Assembly: GCF_016862175.1 (NCBI RefSeq)
Contig: NZ_BOML01000075.1
Coordinates: 1 to 64,000, forward strand
DNA from: Paractinoplanes durhamensis
GTDB lineage: Bacteria; Actinomycetota; Actinomycetes; Mycobacteriales; Micromonosporaceae
DNA length: 64,000 nucleotides
Direction: 5' to 3'
The notes below the pieces were generated by a model that saw only the letters and a program-made list of their open reading frames with translations, did not search any database and had not been told where the DNA came from. The position numbers and the translations under genes were made by a program. Shown here piece after piece: positions 1 through 9,464 of this stretch. The stretch's first letter is position 1, and each line of letters opens with the position of its first letter.

Positions 1-2272
1 CTCGCTCCGGTGGGAACAGGAGTTCGTCCAGGCCGGACTGGGTCAAGGGCTCGGCGAAGTAGTAGCCCTGGCCGAGCTCGCAGTTGCCGCCGGCCAAGGA
101 GTCGAGCTGGCCTACGTGTTCGATGCCCTCGGCGATCGTGGACAGCTGCAGGGCGCGGCCCAGCTGGATGATGCCGTGGGTCAGGGCGGCCGCGGTCGGC
201 TCGTCGACGACGTCGTCCACGAAGGACTTGTCGATTTTGATGATGTCGACCGGGAACTGGCGTAGGTAGGCGAGCGACGAATAGCCCGTACCGAAATCGT
301 CGATGGCCAGGCGTACGCCCAAAGCCTTGATCGCCTCCAGGCGGTGGAGCGTCGCCGGGCGGTGGTCGACCAGAAGGCTCTCGGTCAGCTCCAGGGTGAG
401 GCGTTCGGCCGGCAGGCCGGACGCGTCGAGCGCCGATTGCACCACGTCCGGCAGGACGCTGTGCTCGAGCTGCACCGCGGAGATGTTCACGCTGACCGTG
501 AGCGGGCGGTCGGGACGGCGGCTGTTCCACTCCGCGACCCGTTTGGTGGCCTCGCGCAGCACCCATTCGCCGATCGGCACGATCATGCCGGTTTCCTCGG
601 CGAGCGGGATGAAGTCGACCGGCGGGACGACCCCGCGGGTGGGGTGCTGCCAGCGGATCAGCGCCTCGACGCCGGTGATCTCGCTGGTGTCGAGGCGGAC
701 GATCGGCTGGTAGCGCAGCTCGAACTCGTGCCGGACCACCGCGCGGCGCAGGTCGGCCTCGAGGTCGATGGTGGCCTGGAAGATCTCCCGCATGACCGGC
801 TCGAACATCTCGTACTTGTCCTTGCCGTGCTTCTTCGCCTGGTACATGGCGAGGTCGGCGTCGACCATCAGCTCCTGGGCGCCGTGCGTCCCGGCCTCGC
901 TGAACGCGATGCCGATGCTGGCGGTGACGTACGCGGGGGTGCCGTTCAGGTCGAACGGCTTGCGCATCATCTCGAGCAAACGGTTCGCGACCGGCTGGGC
1001 GTCGGTGGCGCAGTTCAGGCCGGGCAGCAGGACGGCGAACTCGTCGCCGCCGAGCCGGGACGCGATGTCGACCTCGCGCAGGCAGGCGCGGATGCGTTCG
1101 GCCACCCCGGCGAGCAACTGGTCGCCGGCGGCGTGCCCGAGCGAGTCGTTGACCATCTTGAAGCGGTCGAGGTCGATGAAGAGCACGGCGAGCCCGCCGG
1201 AGTCGGCCGCGAGGACCTCTTCCATCCGGGTCTGGAACAGCGCGCGGCTGGGCAGGCCGGTCAGCGAGTCCAGGAACGCCTGGTTCATCGCCTCCAGGGT
1301 GCGCGCGTCGGTGATGGCGAGGCTGACGTGCTCGGCGAACGCCCGCAGCATCTCCTGGGCGGGCTTGTCCCATTCCCGGGTGGTGCTGTACATGCCCACG
1401 GTGAGGCTGCCGACGGCGCGCCCGTTCTCGTGCACCGGGGTGGCCATCACCGAGCTCAGCCGGGCCTTGGTCATCGCGGGCATGGCGATCGGCGACGCCG
1501 CGTAGTTCTCGACCATGACCAGCTCGTCGCCGAGGACGGCCAGGCCGGAGACGCCGCCGGCGGCGAGCGGCAGGCGGGTGGCGGCGAGGACGATCTCTTC
1601 GGGTACGCCGCTGGCCGCGGCCAGGTTGCCGACGCCGGGGTTTTCCCGGTCGACCAGGTTGAGGCAGGCCATCTCGACGTTGAGCAACTCGCGGGCGGAG
1701 TTGGTGACGGTCTGCAGGATCTTGTCGAGCGGGGACCGGCGGGCGATCGCCCGCTGCACCTCGGTCAGCTTCTCGAAGAGCAGCTGCCGCTGCTGCAGCG
1801 AGTCGTGCAGGCGGTCGTTCTCCTCGGCGTAGCGGCGCTCGCTCTCCAGCATCTGCAGCGAGCTGAGGCTCAGCTGGAAGACCCGGGCCATGTTGCGCAG
1901 CAGGGTGACCTCCTGGCTGCTGAACGCCTGGTCGCCGCGGCGGCCCACCACGAGCAGGCCGGGGACGTCGCCGCCGATGTCGGCGAAGGTCACGGCGTAG
2001 CGGTGGCCGGCCAGGTCGAGGACGGTGCGGTGACCGGCGGCGATCTCGCCGAGGGCATAGACCGGCGCGTCGCCGGCGTCCAGCCCGAAGGCCGCGGCGA
2101 CGCCGTCGTCGATCAGCAGCACGGCCACGTCGGCCTGGAGGGCGCGGGCGGCACAGATGACGGCGGCGTGTTGCACGGCCGGGCTGTCGGGCCGGTCGGC
2201 GACGACGGACAGGAACTCCGTCAGTTGCTGGGTCGCTTGCACGGCCCCATAGTCGGCCGCCCTGTGCGCCAC
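1..2272 (-). CDS. GAF-GGDEF-EAL cyclic-di-GMP signalling protein (3' end outside window)
   Basis: Bifunctional-type diguanylate cyclase/phosphodiesterase, truncated at its C-terminus by the window edge. The reverse strand reads two N-terminal GAF-like sensor regions, then a GGDEF domain with an intact GGDEF signature (around 1030-1050) preceded by REVD five residues upstream, which matches the RxxD inhibitory I-site. The EAL domain follows with GVEALIRW, SVNIS, LELTES, DDFGTGYSS and IKIDKSF, so both active sites look intact. The last residues visible (GYYFAEPL) are the normal EAL end, so little is missing. No transmembrane segment was seen, so it is probably a cytosolic sensor. The start is uncertain: in-frame GTG codons lie at 2242, 2272, 2296 and 2305, none with a strong Shine-Dalgarno. 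Whether net activity is synthesis or breakdown cannot be told. Confidence 0.9.
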   Translation of the reverse strand, partial: MAHRAADYGAVQATQQLTEFLSVVADRPDSPAVQHAAVICAARALQADVAVLLIDDGVAAAFGLDAGDAPVYALGEIAAGHRTVLDLAGHRYAVTFADIGGDVPGLLVVGRRGDQAFSSQEVTLLRNMARVFQLSLSSLQMLESERRYAEENDRLHDSLQQRQLLFEKLTEVQRAIARRSPLDKILQTVTNSARELLNVEMACLNLVDRENPGVGNLAAASGVPEEIVLAATRLPLAAGGVSGLAVLGDELVMVENYAASPIAMPAMTKARLSSVMATPVHENGRAVGSLTVGMYSTTREWDKPAQEMLRAFAEHVSLAITDARTLEAMNQAFLDSLTGLPSRALFQTRMEEVLAADSGGLAVLFIDLDRFKMVNDSLGHAAGDQLLAGVAERIRACLREVDIASRLGGDEFAVLLPGLNCATDAQPVANRLLEMMRKPFDLNGTPAYVTASIGIAFSEAGTHGAQELMVDADLAMYQAKKHGKDKYEMFEPVMREIFQATIDLEADLRRAVVRHEFELRYQPIVRLDTSEITGVEALIRWQHPTRGVVPPVDFIPLAEETGMIVPIGEWVLREATKRVAEWNSRRPDRPLTVSVNISAVQLEHSVLPDVVQSALDASGLPAERLTLELTESLLVDHRPATLHRLEAIKALGVRLAIDDFGTGYSSLAYLRQFPVDIIKIDKSFVDDVVDEPTAAALTHGIIQLGRALQLSTIAEGIEHVGQLDSLAGGNCELGQGYYFAEPLTQSGLDELLFPPER

Positions 2273-2497
2273 CTGAGCGAAAGCCCGGTCGCACACCTCG
2301 GGCACAGATCGGTCAGACTTCTGCGCCAAACGGGCAGACGATTTGCGGCTCTTGCCCGCCTTTGGGGTGGAAAGCTCTGCGGACTGATGATGGCCAAGCG
2401 GGCAAGTAAACAACTAACTTGCCTGGATGGTGATGCGGACCACACGTTTCTTCGGTGTTACAAATAGTCCACGGTTGATCGGCGTTGGGGGTGCGGT

Positions 2498-3259
2498 TTG
2501 AATGGGGACGAGCGACAGCATCAGATCGTCGCGCTGGCTCGCCGGCACGGTGAGGTCAATGTCGCCAAACTGGCCGCCGAATTAAACGTCTCCGCCGAAA
2601 CGATCCGCCGTGATCTGCGGCTGTTGGAAAAGAACGGCCTGCTCCGGCGTACGCATGGCGGTGCGTACCCGGTGGAGACCGCGAAATTCGAGACCGACCT
2701 GGCGATCCGCACCACGCGCGGGGTGCCGGAGAAACGCCGGATCGCGGCCGCGGCGGCCGGCCTCCTCGGTGACGCGGAGACGATCTTCATCGACGAGGGC
2801 TTCACGCCGCAGCTGATTGCCGAGGCGCTACCGACCGACCGGCCGCTCACCGTGGTCACCGCCTCACTGAACACCGCGGCGTGGCTGGCAGCGAACTCAC
2901 CGGCCACGGTTCTCCTGCTCGGGGGCAGGGTGCGCGGCCGGACGCTGGCCACCGTCGACCACTGGGCGGCCGGCATGCTCGCCGGCTTCGTGATCGACCT
3001 GGCCTTCATCGGCGCCAACGGGATCTCCCGGGAGGCGGGGCTCACCACCCCGGACCCGGCCGTCGCCGACATCAAGTCGCACGCGGTGCGCGCTGCCCGT
3101 CGTCGCGTATTTCTCGGCATCCACACCAAATTCGGCGTCCGCACATTCTGTCGGTTCGCCGAGATCTCCGATTTCGAATCACTGGTCACGGACACCGGCC
3201 TGCCGGTTTCCGAGGCGCATCGCTATTCCCGGCTCGGCCCGCAAGTAATTCGGGTCTGA
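2498..3259 (+). CDS. DeoR-family transcriptional regulator of the adjacent polyol operon
   Basis: Typical DeoR repressor of 253 residues. The N-terminal winged helix-turn-helix covers about residues 5-58, with the family core VAKLAAELNVSAETIRRDL and RTHGGAY. A DeoR sensor domain (sugar-phosphate binding, ribose-isomerase-like fold) follows, with FIDEGFTPQLIAEAL and LIGANGIS-type segments. The start is TTG at 2498. It lies 48 bp upstream of the solute-binding protein gene on the same strand, so it probably controls the importer and dehydrogenase that follow, released by a phosphorylated sugar or polyol intermediate (inference). Confidence 0.9.
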   Translation: MNGDERQHQIVALARRHGEVNVAKLAAELNVSAETIRRDLRLLEKNGLLRRTHGGAYPVETAKFETDLAIRTTRGVPEKRRIAAAAAGLLGDAETIFIDEGFTPQLIAEALPTDRPLTVVTASLNTAAWLAANSPATVLLLGGRVRGRTLATVDHWAAGMLAGFVIDLAFIGANGISREAGLTTPDPAVADIKSHAVRAARRRVFLGIHTKFGVRTFCRFAEISDFESLVTDTGLPVSEAHRYSRLGPQVIRV

Positions 3260-3279
3260 CGCACTCCCCCTCTGATAAG

Positions 3280-3297
3280 CCGTTTTCGAATAAACGG
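3280..3297 (+). promoter_or_regulatory. Inverted repeat abutting the Shine-Dalgarno of the substrate-binding protein gene
   Basis: CCGTTT-tcgaat-AAACGG is a perfect 6-bp inverted repeat whose right arm runs into the GGAGG ribosome site at 3296-3300. It could be an operator for the preceding DeoR regulator or a small hairpin limiting translation. Only the symmetry is seen; function is inferred. Confidence 0.35.
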
Positions 3298-3307
3298 AGG
3301 TTCCACC

Positions 3308-4660
3308 ATGCCCAAAAAACTCGCGATAGCGGCGGCCGGCCTGTTGCTGCTGACCGCCGGATGTTCCGGCGCCGGCTCGACCGGCGGCAGCAGCGGCGAC
3401 TCCGGTGACAACACCATCACCGCCCTGATGGTCGGCAACCCGCAGATGGAAGACATCCAGAAGCTGACCGCCGAGAACTTCACCAAGCAGACCGGGATCA
3501 CCGTGAAGTTCACGATCCTCCCGGAGAACGAACTTCGCGACAAAGTCACCCAGGACGTCGCCAACCAGGGCGGACAGTACGACGTGGCAACCGTCGGCGC
3601 GTACGAGGTGCCGATCTGGGCCAAGAACAACTGGCTGCACGAGCTCTCCACCCAGGCCTCGGCCGACTCCGCCTACGACTCGGCCGACCTGCTCAAGCCG
3701 ATGGTCGACTCGCTGACCGGCGAGGACGGCAAGATGTACGCCGCTCCGTTCTACGGCGAGTCCTCGTTCCTCATGTACAACAAGGAAATGTTCGCGGCCA
3801 AGGGCCTGACGATGCCGGAGCACCCGACCTGGGCGCAGGTGGCCGACTTCGCCGCGAAGCTCAACGACAAGCCGGCCGGCGTGGCCGGGATCTGCCTCCG
3901 CGGCCTGCCCGGCTGGGGTGAGCTGTTCGCCCCGCTGACGACCGTGGTCAACACGTACGGCGGCACCTGGTTCGAGAAGGACTGGACCCCGAAGGTCAAC
4001 TCGCCGGAGTTCACCGCGGCCACCCAGTTCTACGTCGACCTGGTCAAGAAGTACGGCGAGGCGGGCGCACCGCAGGCCGGCTTCACCGAGTGCCTGAACA
4101 CGTTCGGCCAGGGCAAGGCCGCGATGTGGTACGACGCCACCTCGGCCGCCGGCACCCTCGAGGACAAGAACGCCAGCAAGGTGGCCGGCAAGGTCGGCTA
4201 CGCGTACGCCCCGGTGAACAAGACCGAGTACTCGGGCTGGCTGTGGACCTGGGCGTGGGCGATGCCGAAGACCACCAAGAAGGCCGACGCCGCCTGGAAG
4301 TTCATCTCCTGGGCGACCAGCAAGGACTACGAGAAGCTGGTCGGCGAGAAGCTCGGCTGGTCCCGGGTGCCGTCCGGCAAGCGCACCTCGACCTACTCGA
4401 TCCCGCAGTACAAGGAGTCGGCGGCCGCGTTCGCGGACGTCACGCTCGGCTCGATCGAGCACGCCAACCCGCAGAACCCGGGCGTGCAGCCCCGGCCCGC
4501 GCTGGGCGTGCAGTTCGTCGGCATCCCCGAGTTCGCCGACCTCGGCACCAAGGTGTCGCAGGAGGTGAGCGCCTCGATAGCCGGCAGCAACACGGTCGAC
4601 AAGGCCCTCGCCGACGGTCAGAAGCTGGCCGAAGACGTGGCCGCGAAACAGAAGAAGTAG
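3308..4660 (+). CDS. Polyol/sugar ABC transporter substrate-binding lipoprotein
   Basis: Extracellular solute-binding protein of family 1, 450 residues, the usual length. It has a lipoprotein signal with lipobox LTAG-Cys (Cys at about residue 19) followed by a Gly/Ser linker. The mature part resembles binding proteins of sorbitol/mannitol ABC systems (SmoE-like): KLTAENFTKQTGITVKF near the N-terminus and YAAPFYGESSFLMYNKEMF in the middle. ATG at 3308 has a good GGAGG 7 bp upstream. It is the first gene of a tightly overlapping transport operon, and its stop overlaps the next GTG. The polyol substrate is inferred from the dehydrogenase at the end of the operon and from family resemblance; other monosaccharides are possible. 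Confidence 0.88.
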   Translation: MPKKLAIAAAGLLLLTAGCSGAGSTGGSSGDSGDNTITALMVGNPQMEDIQKLTAENFTKQTGITVKFTILPENELRDKVTQDVANQGGQYDVATVGAYEVPIWAKNNWLHELSTQASADSAYDSADLLKPMVDSLTGEDGKMYAAPFYGESSFLMYNKEMFAAKGLTMPEHPTWAQVADFAAKLNDKPAGVAGICLRGLPGWGELFAPLTTVVNTYGGTWFEKDWTPKVNSPEFTAATQFYVDLVKKYGEAGAPQAGFTECLNTFGQGKAAMWYDATSAAGTLEDKNASKVAGKVGYAYAPVNKTEYSGWLWTWAWAMPKTTKKADAAWKFISWATSKDYEKLVGEKLGWSRVPSGKRTSTYSIPQYKESAAAFADVTLGSIEHANPQNPGVQPRPALGVQFVGIPEFADLGTKVSQEVSASIAGSNTVDKALADGQKLAEDVAAKQKK

Positions 4661-5589
4661 TGACGACCCTGGCAGCCCGGCGGGACGAGCGCACCCAGGC
4701 GCCCGTCCCGCCCGCCAAGGGCGGAGCCAAGGACCGCTGGGTGCGCCGGGCACCGCTGCTGCCCGCGCTGATCTTCGCGCTGGTCGTCACGCAGGTGCCG
4801 TTCCTCTACACGCTCTACCTGTCCACGCTGAGCTGGAACGCGCTGCGCCCGGGCGACAAGCCGTTCGTCGGGCTCGACAACTACATCACCGTCTTCAAGG
4901 ACTCCCGGCTGCAGTCGGCGCTGCTCAACACGGTGCTGCTCACGGCGGGTGCGGTGCTCTTCTCGATCATCCTCGGGCTGGCCCTGGCCATGCTGTTGGA
5001 CCGGAAGTTCATCGGCCGGTCGATCGTGCGGACGATGCTGATCACGCCGTTCCTGATCATGCCGGTCGCGGCCGCGCTGCTCTGGAAGCACGCCATCTTC
5101 AACCCGGCGTACGGCCTGATCAACGGCATCTTCGGCGGGTCCAGCGACTGGATCTCGTCATACCCGAAGGCGGCGGTGATCGCCACGCTGGTGTGGCAGT
5201 GGACGCCGTTCATGATGCTGATCCTGCTGGCCGGCTTGCAGTCGCAGTCGACCGAGGTGCTCGAGGCGGCCCGGGTGGACGGCGCGAACGCCTGGCAGAT
5301 CTTCCGCCGGATGACCCTCCCGCACCTGCGGCAATATCTCGAACTCGGGGCGCTGCTCGGCTCGATCTACCTGGTCAACACGTTCGACGCGATCTTCACG
5401 ATCACCCAGGGCGGTCCGGGACAGGCAACCACCAATCTGCCGTACGAGATCTACCTGACCACGTTCCGCAAGTTCGAGTACGGCGAGGCCTCCGCGGCCG
5501 GTGTCGTCGTGGTGATCCTGACGATCATCGTGGCGACGTTCGCCCTGCGGGTCATCTCGAGCCTCTTCAAGATGGAGGACAGTCGATGA
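4660..5589 (+). CDS. Sugar/polyol ABC transporter permease, first subunit
   Basis: Binding-protein-dependent inner membrane permease of the MalF/SmoF type, 309 residues. A cytoplasmic N-terminus of about 35 residues precedes six predicted helices. The EAA loop is visible as EAARVDGANAWQIFRRMTLP, the contact site for the ATPase. The GTG start at 4660 overlaps the TAG of the upstream gene by one base, which favours translational coupling. No ATP-binding subunit is encoded in the operon. In actinomycetes such carbohydrate importers are usually driven by a shared ATPase of the MsiK type encoded elsewhere (established for Streptomyces, inferred here). Confidence 0.9.
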   Translation: MTTLAARRDERTQAPVPPAKGGAKDRWVRRAPLLPALIFALVVTQVPFLYTLYLSTLSWNALRPGDKPFVGLDNYITVFKDSRLQSALLNTVLLTAGAVLFSIILGLALAMLLDRKFIGRSIVRTMLITPFLIMPVAAALLWKHAIFNPAYGLINGIFGGSSDWISSYPKAAVIATLVWQWTPFMMLILLAGLQSQSTEVLEAARVDGANAWQIFRRMTLPHLRQYLELGALLGSIYLVNTFDAIFTITQGGPGQATTNLPYEIYLTTFRKFEYGEASAAGVVVVILTIIVATFALRVISSLFKMEDSR

Positions 5590-6401
5590 GGGCTCGCCTG
5601 CACGACACGGTGTGGGGCGTGGTGGCCTGGATCGCCGGGATCGTCTTCGTCTTCCCGGTGATCTGGATGGTGCTGACCAGCTTCAAGCAGGAGCAGGCGG
5701 CCGCCAGCAACCCGCCGAGCTGGACCTTCACCCCGACCCTCGACCAGTACGCGCAGATCTTCGACCGCAACATCACGCCGTTCCTGCTGAACTCGCTGAT
5801 GGCCAGCGTCTTCTCGACGCTGCTCGTGATCCTGCTGGCGACGCCGGCCGCGTACGCCCTCTCGCTGCGCCCGGTGGCGAAGTGGACGGACACCCTGTTC
5901 TTCTTCATCAGCACCAAGATGATGCCGGCGGTGGCCGCGCTGCTGCCGGTCTATCTGCTGGCCAAGCACCTGGGCATGCTCGACAACGTGTGGACGATGG
6001 TCATCCTCTACACCTCGATGAACCTGCCGCTCGCGGTCTGGATGATGCGGTCCTTCCTGCTGGAGGTGCCGCGCGAGGTGCTGGAGGCCGGTGAGGTGGA
6101 CGGCGCCGGGCTGCTCACCTCGATCCGGAAGATCATCATGCCGATCGTCTCGCCCGGGCTCGCGGCGACCGCGCTGATCTGCTTCATCTTCGCCTGGAAC
6201 GAGTTCTTCCTGGCGGTCAACCTGACCGCCACCAACGCCGGCACCGCGCCGATCTTCCTGGTCGGGTTCATCTCCTCGGAGGGGCTCTTCCTGGCGCGGC
6301 TGTGCGCGGCGGCGACGCTGGTGTCGCTGCCGGTGCTCATCGCCGGCTGGGTGGCCCAGAACAAGCTGGTCCGCGGCCTGTCGATGGGAGCCGTCAAGTG
6401 A
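5586..6401 (+). CDS. Sugar/polyol ABC transporter permease, second subunit
   Basis: MalG/SmoG-type permease, 271 residues with six predicted helices. Near the N-terminus it has WMVLTSFKQEQAA. The EAA loop EAGEVDGAGLLTSIRKIIMP lies about 100 residues from the C-terminus. It starts with ATG in an ATGA overlap with the stop of the first permease and ends in a GTGA overlap with the dehydrogenase start. It pairs with the preceding permease to form the heterodimeric pore, with the lipoprotein delivering substrate outside and an unlinked ATPase inside. Confidence 0.9.
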   Translation: MRARLHDTVWGVVAWIAGIVFVFPVIWMVLTSFKQEQAAASNPPSWTFTPTLDQYAQIFDRNITPFLLNSLMASVFSTLLVILLATPAAYALSLRPVAKWTDTLFFFISTKMMPAVAALLPVYLLAKHLGMLDNVWTMVILYTSMNLPLAVWMMRSFLLEVPREVLEAGEVDGAGLLTSIRKIIMPIVSPGLAATALICFIFAWNEFFLAVNLTATNAGTAPIFLVGFISSEGLFLARLCAAATLVSLPVLIAGWVAQNKLVRGLSMGAVK

Positions 6402-7387
6402 AGGCTGCGGTCGTGGTCACGCCGGGGACGATCGCCATCGAGGAGGTCCCGGACCCGGCTCCGGGGCCGACCGAGGTCGTGGTCAGACCGGCCGCGGTCG
6501 GCATCTGCGGCACCGATCTGCACATCATGGACGGTGAGTTCGCGCCCGCGTACCCGATCGTGCCCGGTCATGAGATGGCCGGCGAGATCGTCGCGGTGGG
6601 TTCGCAGGTGACCGGGTACGCGGTCGGCGACCGGGTGGCGATCGACCCGTCGCTCTACTGCGGGTACTGCTACTACTGCAAGCGGGCCCGCGGCAACCAG
6701 TGCGAGAACTGGGCGGCGATCGGGGTGACGGTGGCCGGCGGCGCGGCCGAGTTCGTGGTCGCGCCGATGGCCAACCTGTTCGCGCTGCCGGCTCATCTGC
6801 CGGCCAGGGATGCGGCGCTCATCGAGCCGCTGTCCTGCGCGTTGCGCGGCTTCGACGTGCTGCCCCGGACCATGGCGTCGTCGTACCTGATCTACGGCTC
6901 CGGGACGATGGGGCTGATGATGCTCGAACTCGCGAAACGGGCGGGTGCCGAGTCGGTCTCCGTGGTGGACCTCAACCCGGAGCGGCTGGCCACGGCGTCC
7001 CGGCTCGGCTGCTCCGCAGCCGTCGCGAATGCCGACGAATTGGTCGCGCCACGGGGATTCGACGTGGTCATCGACTGTACGGGGGTGGAAGCGGCGATCC
7101 GGGACGGGCTGTCCCGGGTCGGCCGCGGCGGGACGTTTCTCCAGTTCGGAGTGGCGAGCTACGACGCCCGGGTGGCGATCGAACCGTACGAGATCTATCG
7201 CCGGGAGATCACCATCACCGGGTCGATGGCGGTGCTGCACAGCTTCGACCGGGCCGGCCAGATGCTCGCCGCGGGCGTCCTCGACCCATCGATCTTCGTC
7301 TCTCACCGATTCCCGCTGACCTCGTACTCTGCGGCTCTGGAGCAGTTCCGCGCGGGCGTCGGTCGGAAAATTCTCATAGAGCCCTGA
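6398..7387 (+). CDS. Zinc-dependent alcohol/polyol dehydrogenase
   Basis: Medium-chain dehydrogenase/reductase of 329 residues, probably oxidising the imported polyol to a ketose with NAD+. The GroES-like domain shows GICGTDLHIMDG (catalytic zinc Cys), PGHEMAG (His and Glu) and the four-cysteine structural zinc lobe CGYCYYCKRARGNQC. The Rossmann domain follows, with YGSGTMGLMMLELAKR. The GTG start overlaps the permease stop (GTGA), so the gene is translationally coupled to the importer. That arrangement is the main reason for proposing a sorbitol/mannitol/arabitol-type pathway. It resembles sorbitol and threonine dehydrogenases; the exact substrate is not decidable from sequence alone. Confidence 0.88.
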   Translation: MKAAVVVTPGTIAIEEVPDPAPGPTEVVVRPAAVGICGTDLHIMDGEFAPAYPIVPGHEMAGEIVAVGSQVTGYAVGDRVAIDPSLYCGYCYYCKRARGNQCENWAAIGVTVAGGAAEFVVAPMANLFALPAHLPARDAALIEPLSCALRGFDVLPRTMASSYLIYGSGTMGLMMLELAKRAGAESVSVVDLNPERLATASRLGCSAAVANADELVAPRGFDVVIDCTGVEAAIRDGLSRVGRGGTFLQFGVASYDARVAIEPYEIYRREITITGSMAVLHSFDRAGQMLAAGVLDPSIFVSHRFPLTSYSAALEQFRAGVGRKILIEP

Positions 7388-7423
7388 GGTCAGCGGCCAT
7401 ATGTGCCAAATGCTTGACCGAAA

Positions 7424-9016
7424 GTGAGTGAAACAACACGGGCGGTTGTCAGTTCGTACCGCATCAGGCTCAATGGATCTGTGGGTACGCCCGAGCACTC
7501 GCCGCACACCCTCGCCCCAGGCCGCATCGGCGCGGCCGCCGTCACGTTCTTCGCGCTGGCCGCGACCGCGCCGATCGTTGTGCTGACCAGCGTGGTGCCC
7601 GCCGCCTACGCACGTGGCGGCGGGCCACTGGTCCCGCTGACCTTCGCCGCGATCGCGGTCGTGCTGCTGCTCTTCGCGGCGACCTACGCGGCCATGGTCC
7701 ACCGGGCGCCCTACGCCGGCGCGATGTTCACCTACGTCTCCCGCGGCCTCGGCCGCCCGGCCGGTCTCGCCGCCGCCTGGCTCGCGCTCGCCTCCTATCA
7801 GGCCGTTCAGCTCGGGCTCTACGGCATCGTCGGGGTCGCCACCGCGCCGTTGCTGCACAGCTGGTTCCGCATCGAGGCGGCCTGGTGGATGGTGGCCGGG
7901 GCCTGCTGGCTGCTGGTCACCCTGCTCAGCCTGATCCGGGTGGAGATCGCCAGCGGGCTGCTCGCCCTGCTCACCCTGGCCGAGATCGCGGTCGTGGTCG
8001 GGTTCGGCACCGCCAACGTCCTCGACCCGGCCGGTGGTCACCTCAGCGCCGACGCGATCCTGCCGTCCGCCGCCGTCGACCGGCCCGCCCTCGGCCTGCT
8101 GCTCGCCATCGGGGTGCTCGCGTTCGTCGGCTTCGAGACCACCGGGACGTATGCCGAGGAGGCCATGCGCCCGCGGCGGGAACCGGGCTATGCCACGTAC
8201 GCAGCAGTAATTGTTCTGGCTCTGCTTCTGGCCTTTGTCTCCTGGTCGTTGGGCGCCGGCGCCGGTCCCGGCGAGATCACCGCGCTGGCCCGTGCCCGCG
8301 GTTCGGAGCTGGTGTTCGACCTCGCCGCCGCCCGGCTCGCGCCGTGGGCCGTGACCGCCGGCCGGATCGCGTTGCTCGCCGGGCTGCTCGCGGCGATGCT
8401 GGCGCTGCACAACGCGATGTCAAGATATCTCTACGCGATGGGTCGCGAGAAGGTGCTGCCCGCGGCGTATGCCCGCACCGCACCTCGCACCCACGCACCG
8501 CGCACCGCGTCGCTCACCATCTCGGCGGTGGCCGCCGTCGCGCTGGTCGCGGCCTATCTGGCCGGCGTGCGCACGCCGTCGATCCTGGCCCAGCGGCTCA
8601 CCGTGGTCGGCGGCCTCGGCATCCTCGTCGTCCTGCTGGCCACCGCGCTCGCCGCGCTGCTGCACCTCAACCGGGTGCCCAACGGCGAAGGCACGTGGGG
8701 CCGGTTCATCGCGCCGATCCTGTCCACGGTGGCCCTCGGCACCCTGGGTTATCTGGCCTTCTGGAACATTCCGTCGCTGCTCGGGGTGCCGCCCGAGTCG
8801 GCGCTGGTGTGGTCGGTGCCGGTCGGGCTGGTCGCGGTCGCCGCGATCGGGCTCCTGCACGGCGTCGCGCTGCGCGGCCGCAAGCCGGTCCTCTACGCGG
8901 GTGTCGGCCAAGGCCCTTCGCCGGTGGTGATCACCCCCAAGTCTCCTCAGATAAAGGCCCGGGTGCCGCAACAGCGGGAGCCCGGGCGGCATCGGCCCGA
9001 GCGAATAGATCGCTGA
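7424..9016 (+). CDS. APC-superfamily amino acid permease
   Basis: Membrane transporter of 530 residues with about twelve predicted helices. The first helix region carries AAAVTFFALAATAPIVV, and a later helix has FVGFETTGTYAEEAMRPRR, the conserved Phe-Glu segment of APC amino acid/polyamine permeases. It starts with GTG 36 bp after the dehydrogenase and may be the last gene of that transcript, although its substrate class differs. The C-terminal tail of about 35 residues is hydrophilic and basic. Substrate unknown. Confidence 0.85.
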   Translation: MSETTRAVVSSYRIRLNGSVGTPEHSPHTLAPGRIGAAAVTFFALAATAPIVVLTSVVPAAYARGGGPLVPLTFAAIAVVLLLFAATYAAMVHRAPYAGAMFTYVSRGLGRPAGLAAAWLALASYQAVQLGLYGIVGVATAPLLHSWFRIEAAWWMVAGACWLLVTLLSLIRVEIASGLLALLTLAEIAVVVGFGTANVLDPAGGHLSADAILPSAAVDRPALGLLLAIGVLAFVGFETTGTYAEEAMRPRREPGYATYAAVIVLALLLAFVSWSLGAGAGPGEITALARARGSELVFDLAAARLAPWAVTAGRIALLAGLLAAMLALHNAMSRYLYAMGREKVLPAAYARTAPRTHAPRTASLTISAVAAVALVAAYLAGVRTPSILAQRLTVVGGLGILVVLLATALAALLHLNRVPNGEGTWGRFIAPILSTVALGTLGYLAFWNIPSLLGVPPESALVWSVPVGLVAVAAIGLLHGVALRGRKPVLYAGVGQGPSPVVITPKSPQIKARVPQQREPGRHRPERIDR

Positions 9017-9035
9017 ACCGGCGGAGGTGGGCGAA

Positions 9036-9464
9036 ATGACTGTCGCGACCCTGGCTGCTCCTCCCACCTTCCGCCTGCGCCGATTTCCCCCACCTCTGGT
9101 GGACGCCGTCCGCGTCCGTGCCCTGGGGATGGACACGGCGACCGGCCGCTATCGGCACAACGAAGCGGAAACAGCGGTACGGATCGAAGCGGCGCTCGGG
9201 GTGCGACTGACCCGGGCGCCGCGGTGGTCCCGGGCCGATTGGTTCGATCAGTTCGGCATCTCGTACGACGCGGTCGGCCCGTTCTCGGCCGGCCGTTTCG
9301 ACCAGCAATGGCGGCGCTTCTCCCAGCAGATCCTGTTACATCTGAACAAGGCACAATTCGTGCCGGTGGACGTCACGCTGTTCACCCCCACCCAGATCGA
9401 GAGGATCGAACTGTTCATCGCCGTCCGCCGCTTGGCCCCGCGCGTCTTCACCCTGGGGCACTGA
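9036..9464 (+). CDS. Small protein resembling a stand-alone nuclease-type polymorphic toxin domain
   Basis: 142 residues starting at ATG 9036, with GGAGG at 9023-9027. No signal peptide or membrane segment. The C-terminal half resembles the terminal nuclease domains of polymorphic/CDI toxins: HNEAETAVRIEAALG, then DWFDQFGISYDAVGPF, then FDQQW, ILLHLNKA and VPVDVTLFT. The ordered Glu, Asp and HLxK pattern suggests a restriction-endonuclease-like fold. This is pattern recognition without a search. There is no secretion or RHS/filament module attached, so it may be an orphan toxin cassette or a domesticated nuclease. Its stop overlaps the next start (TGATG), making the following small gene the obvious immunity candidate. 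Confidence 0.5.
   Translation: MTVATLAAPPTFRLRRFPPPLVDAVRVRALGMDTATGRYRHNEAETAVRIEAALGVRLTRAPRWSRADWFDQFGISYDAVGPFSAGRFDQQWRRFSQQILLHLNKAQFVPVDVTLFTPTQIERIELFIAVRRLAPRVFTLGH

Noticed and set aside
2221..2445. 74-codon minus-strand frame upstream of the GGDEF-EAL start
   Set aside because: Overlaps the probable 5' end of that gene in another frame and has no conserved features.
344..2467. Long open frame of 707 codons on the plus strand
   Set aside because: It is antisense to the GAF-GGDEF-EAL gene, whose motifs are unmistakable on the minus strand; the plus frame has low-complexity GC-driven composition and no family.
6008..8410. Minus-strand open frame of 800 codons across the permease, dehydrogenase and APC genes
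   Set aside because: It covers three recognisable genes on the opposite strand and reads as Arg/Gly/Asp-rich shadow sequence.
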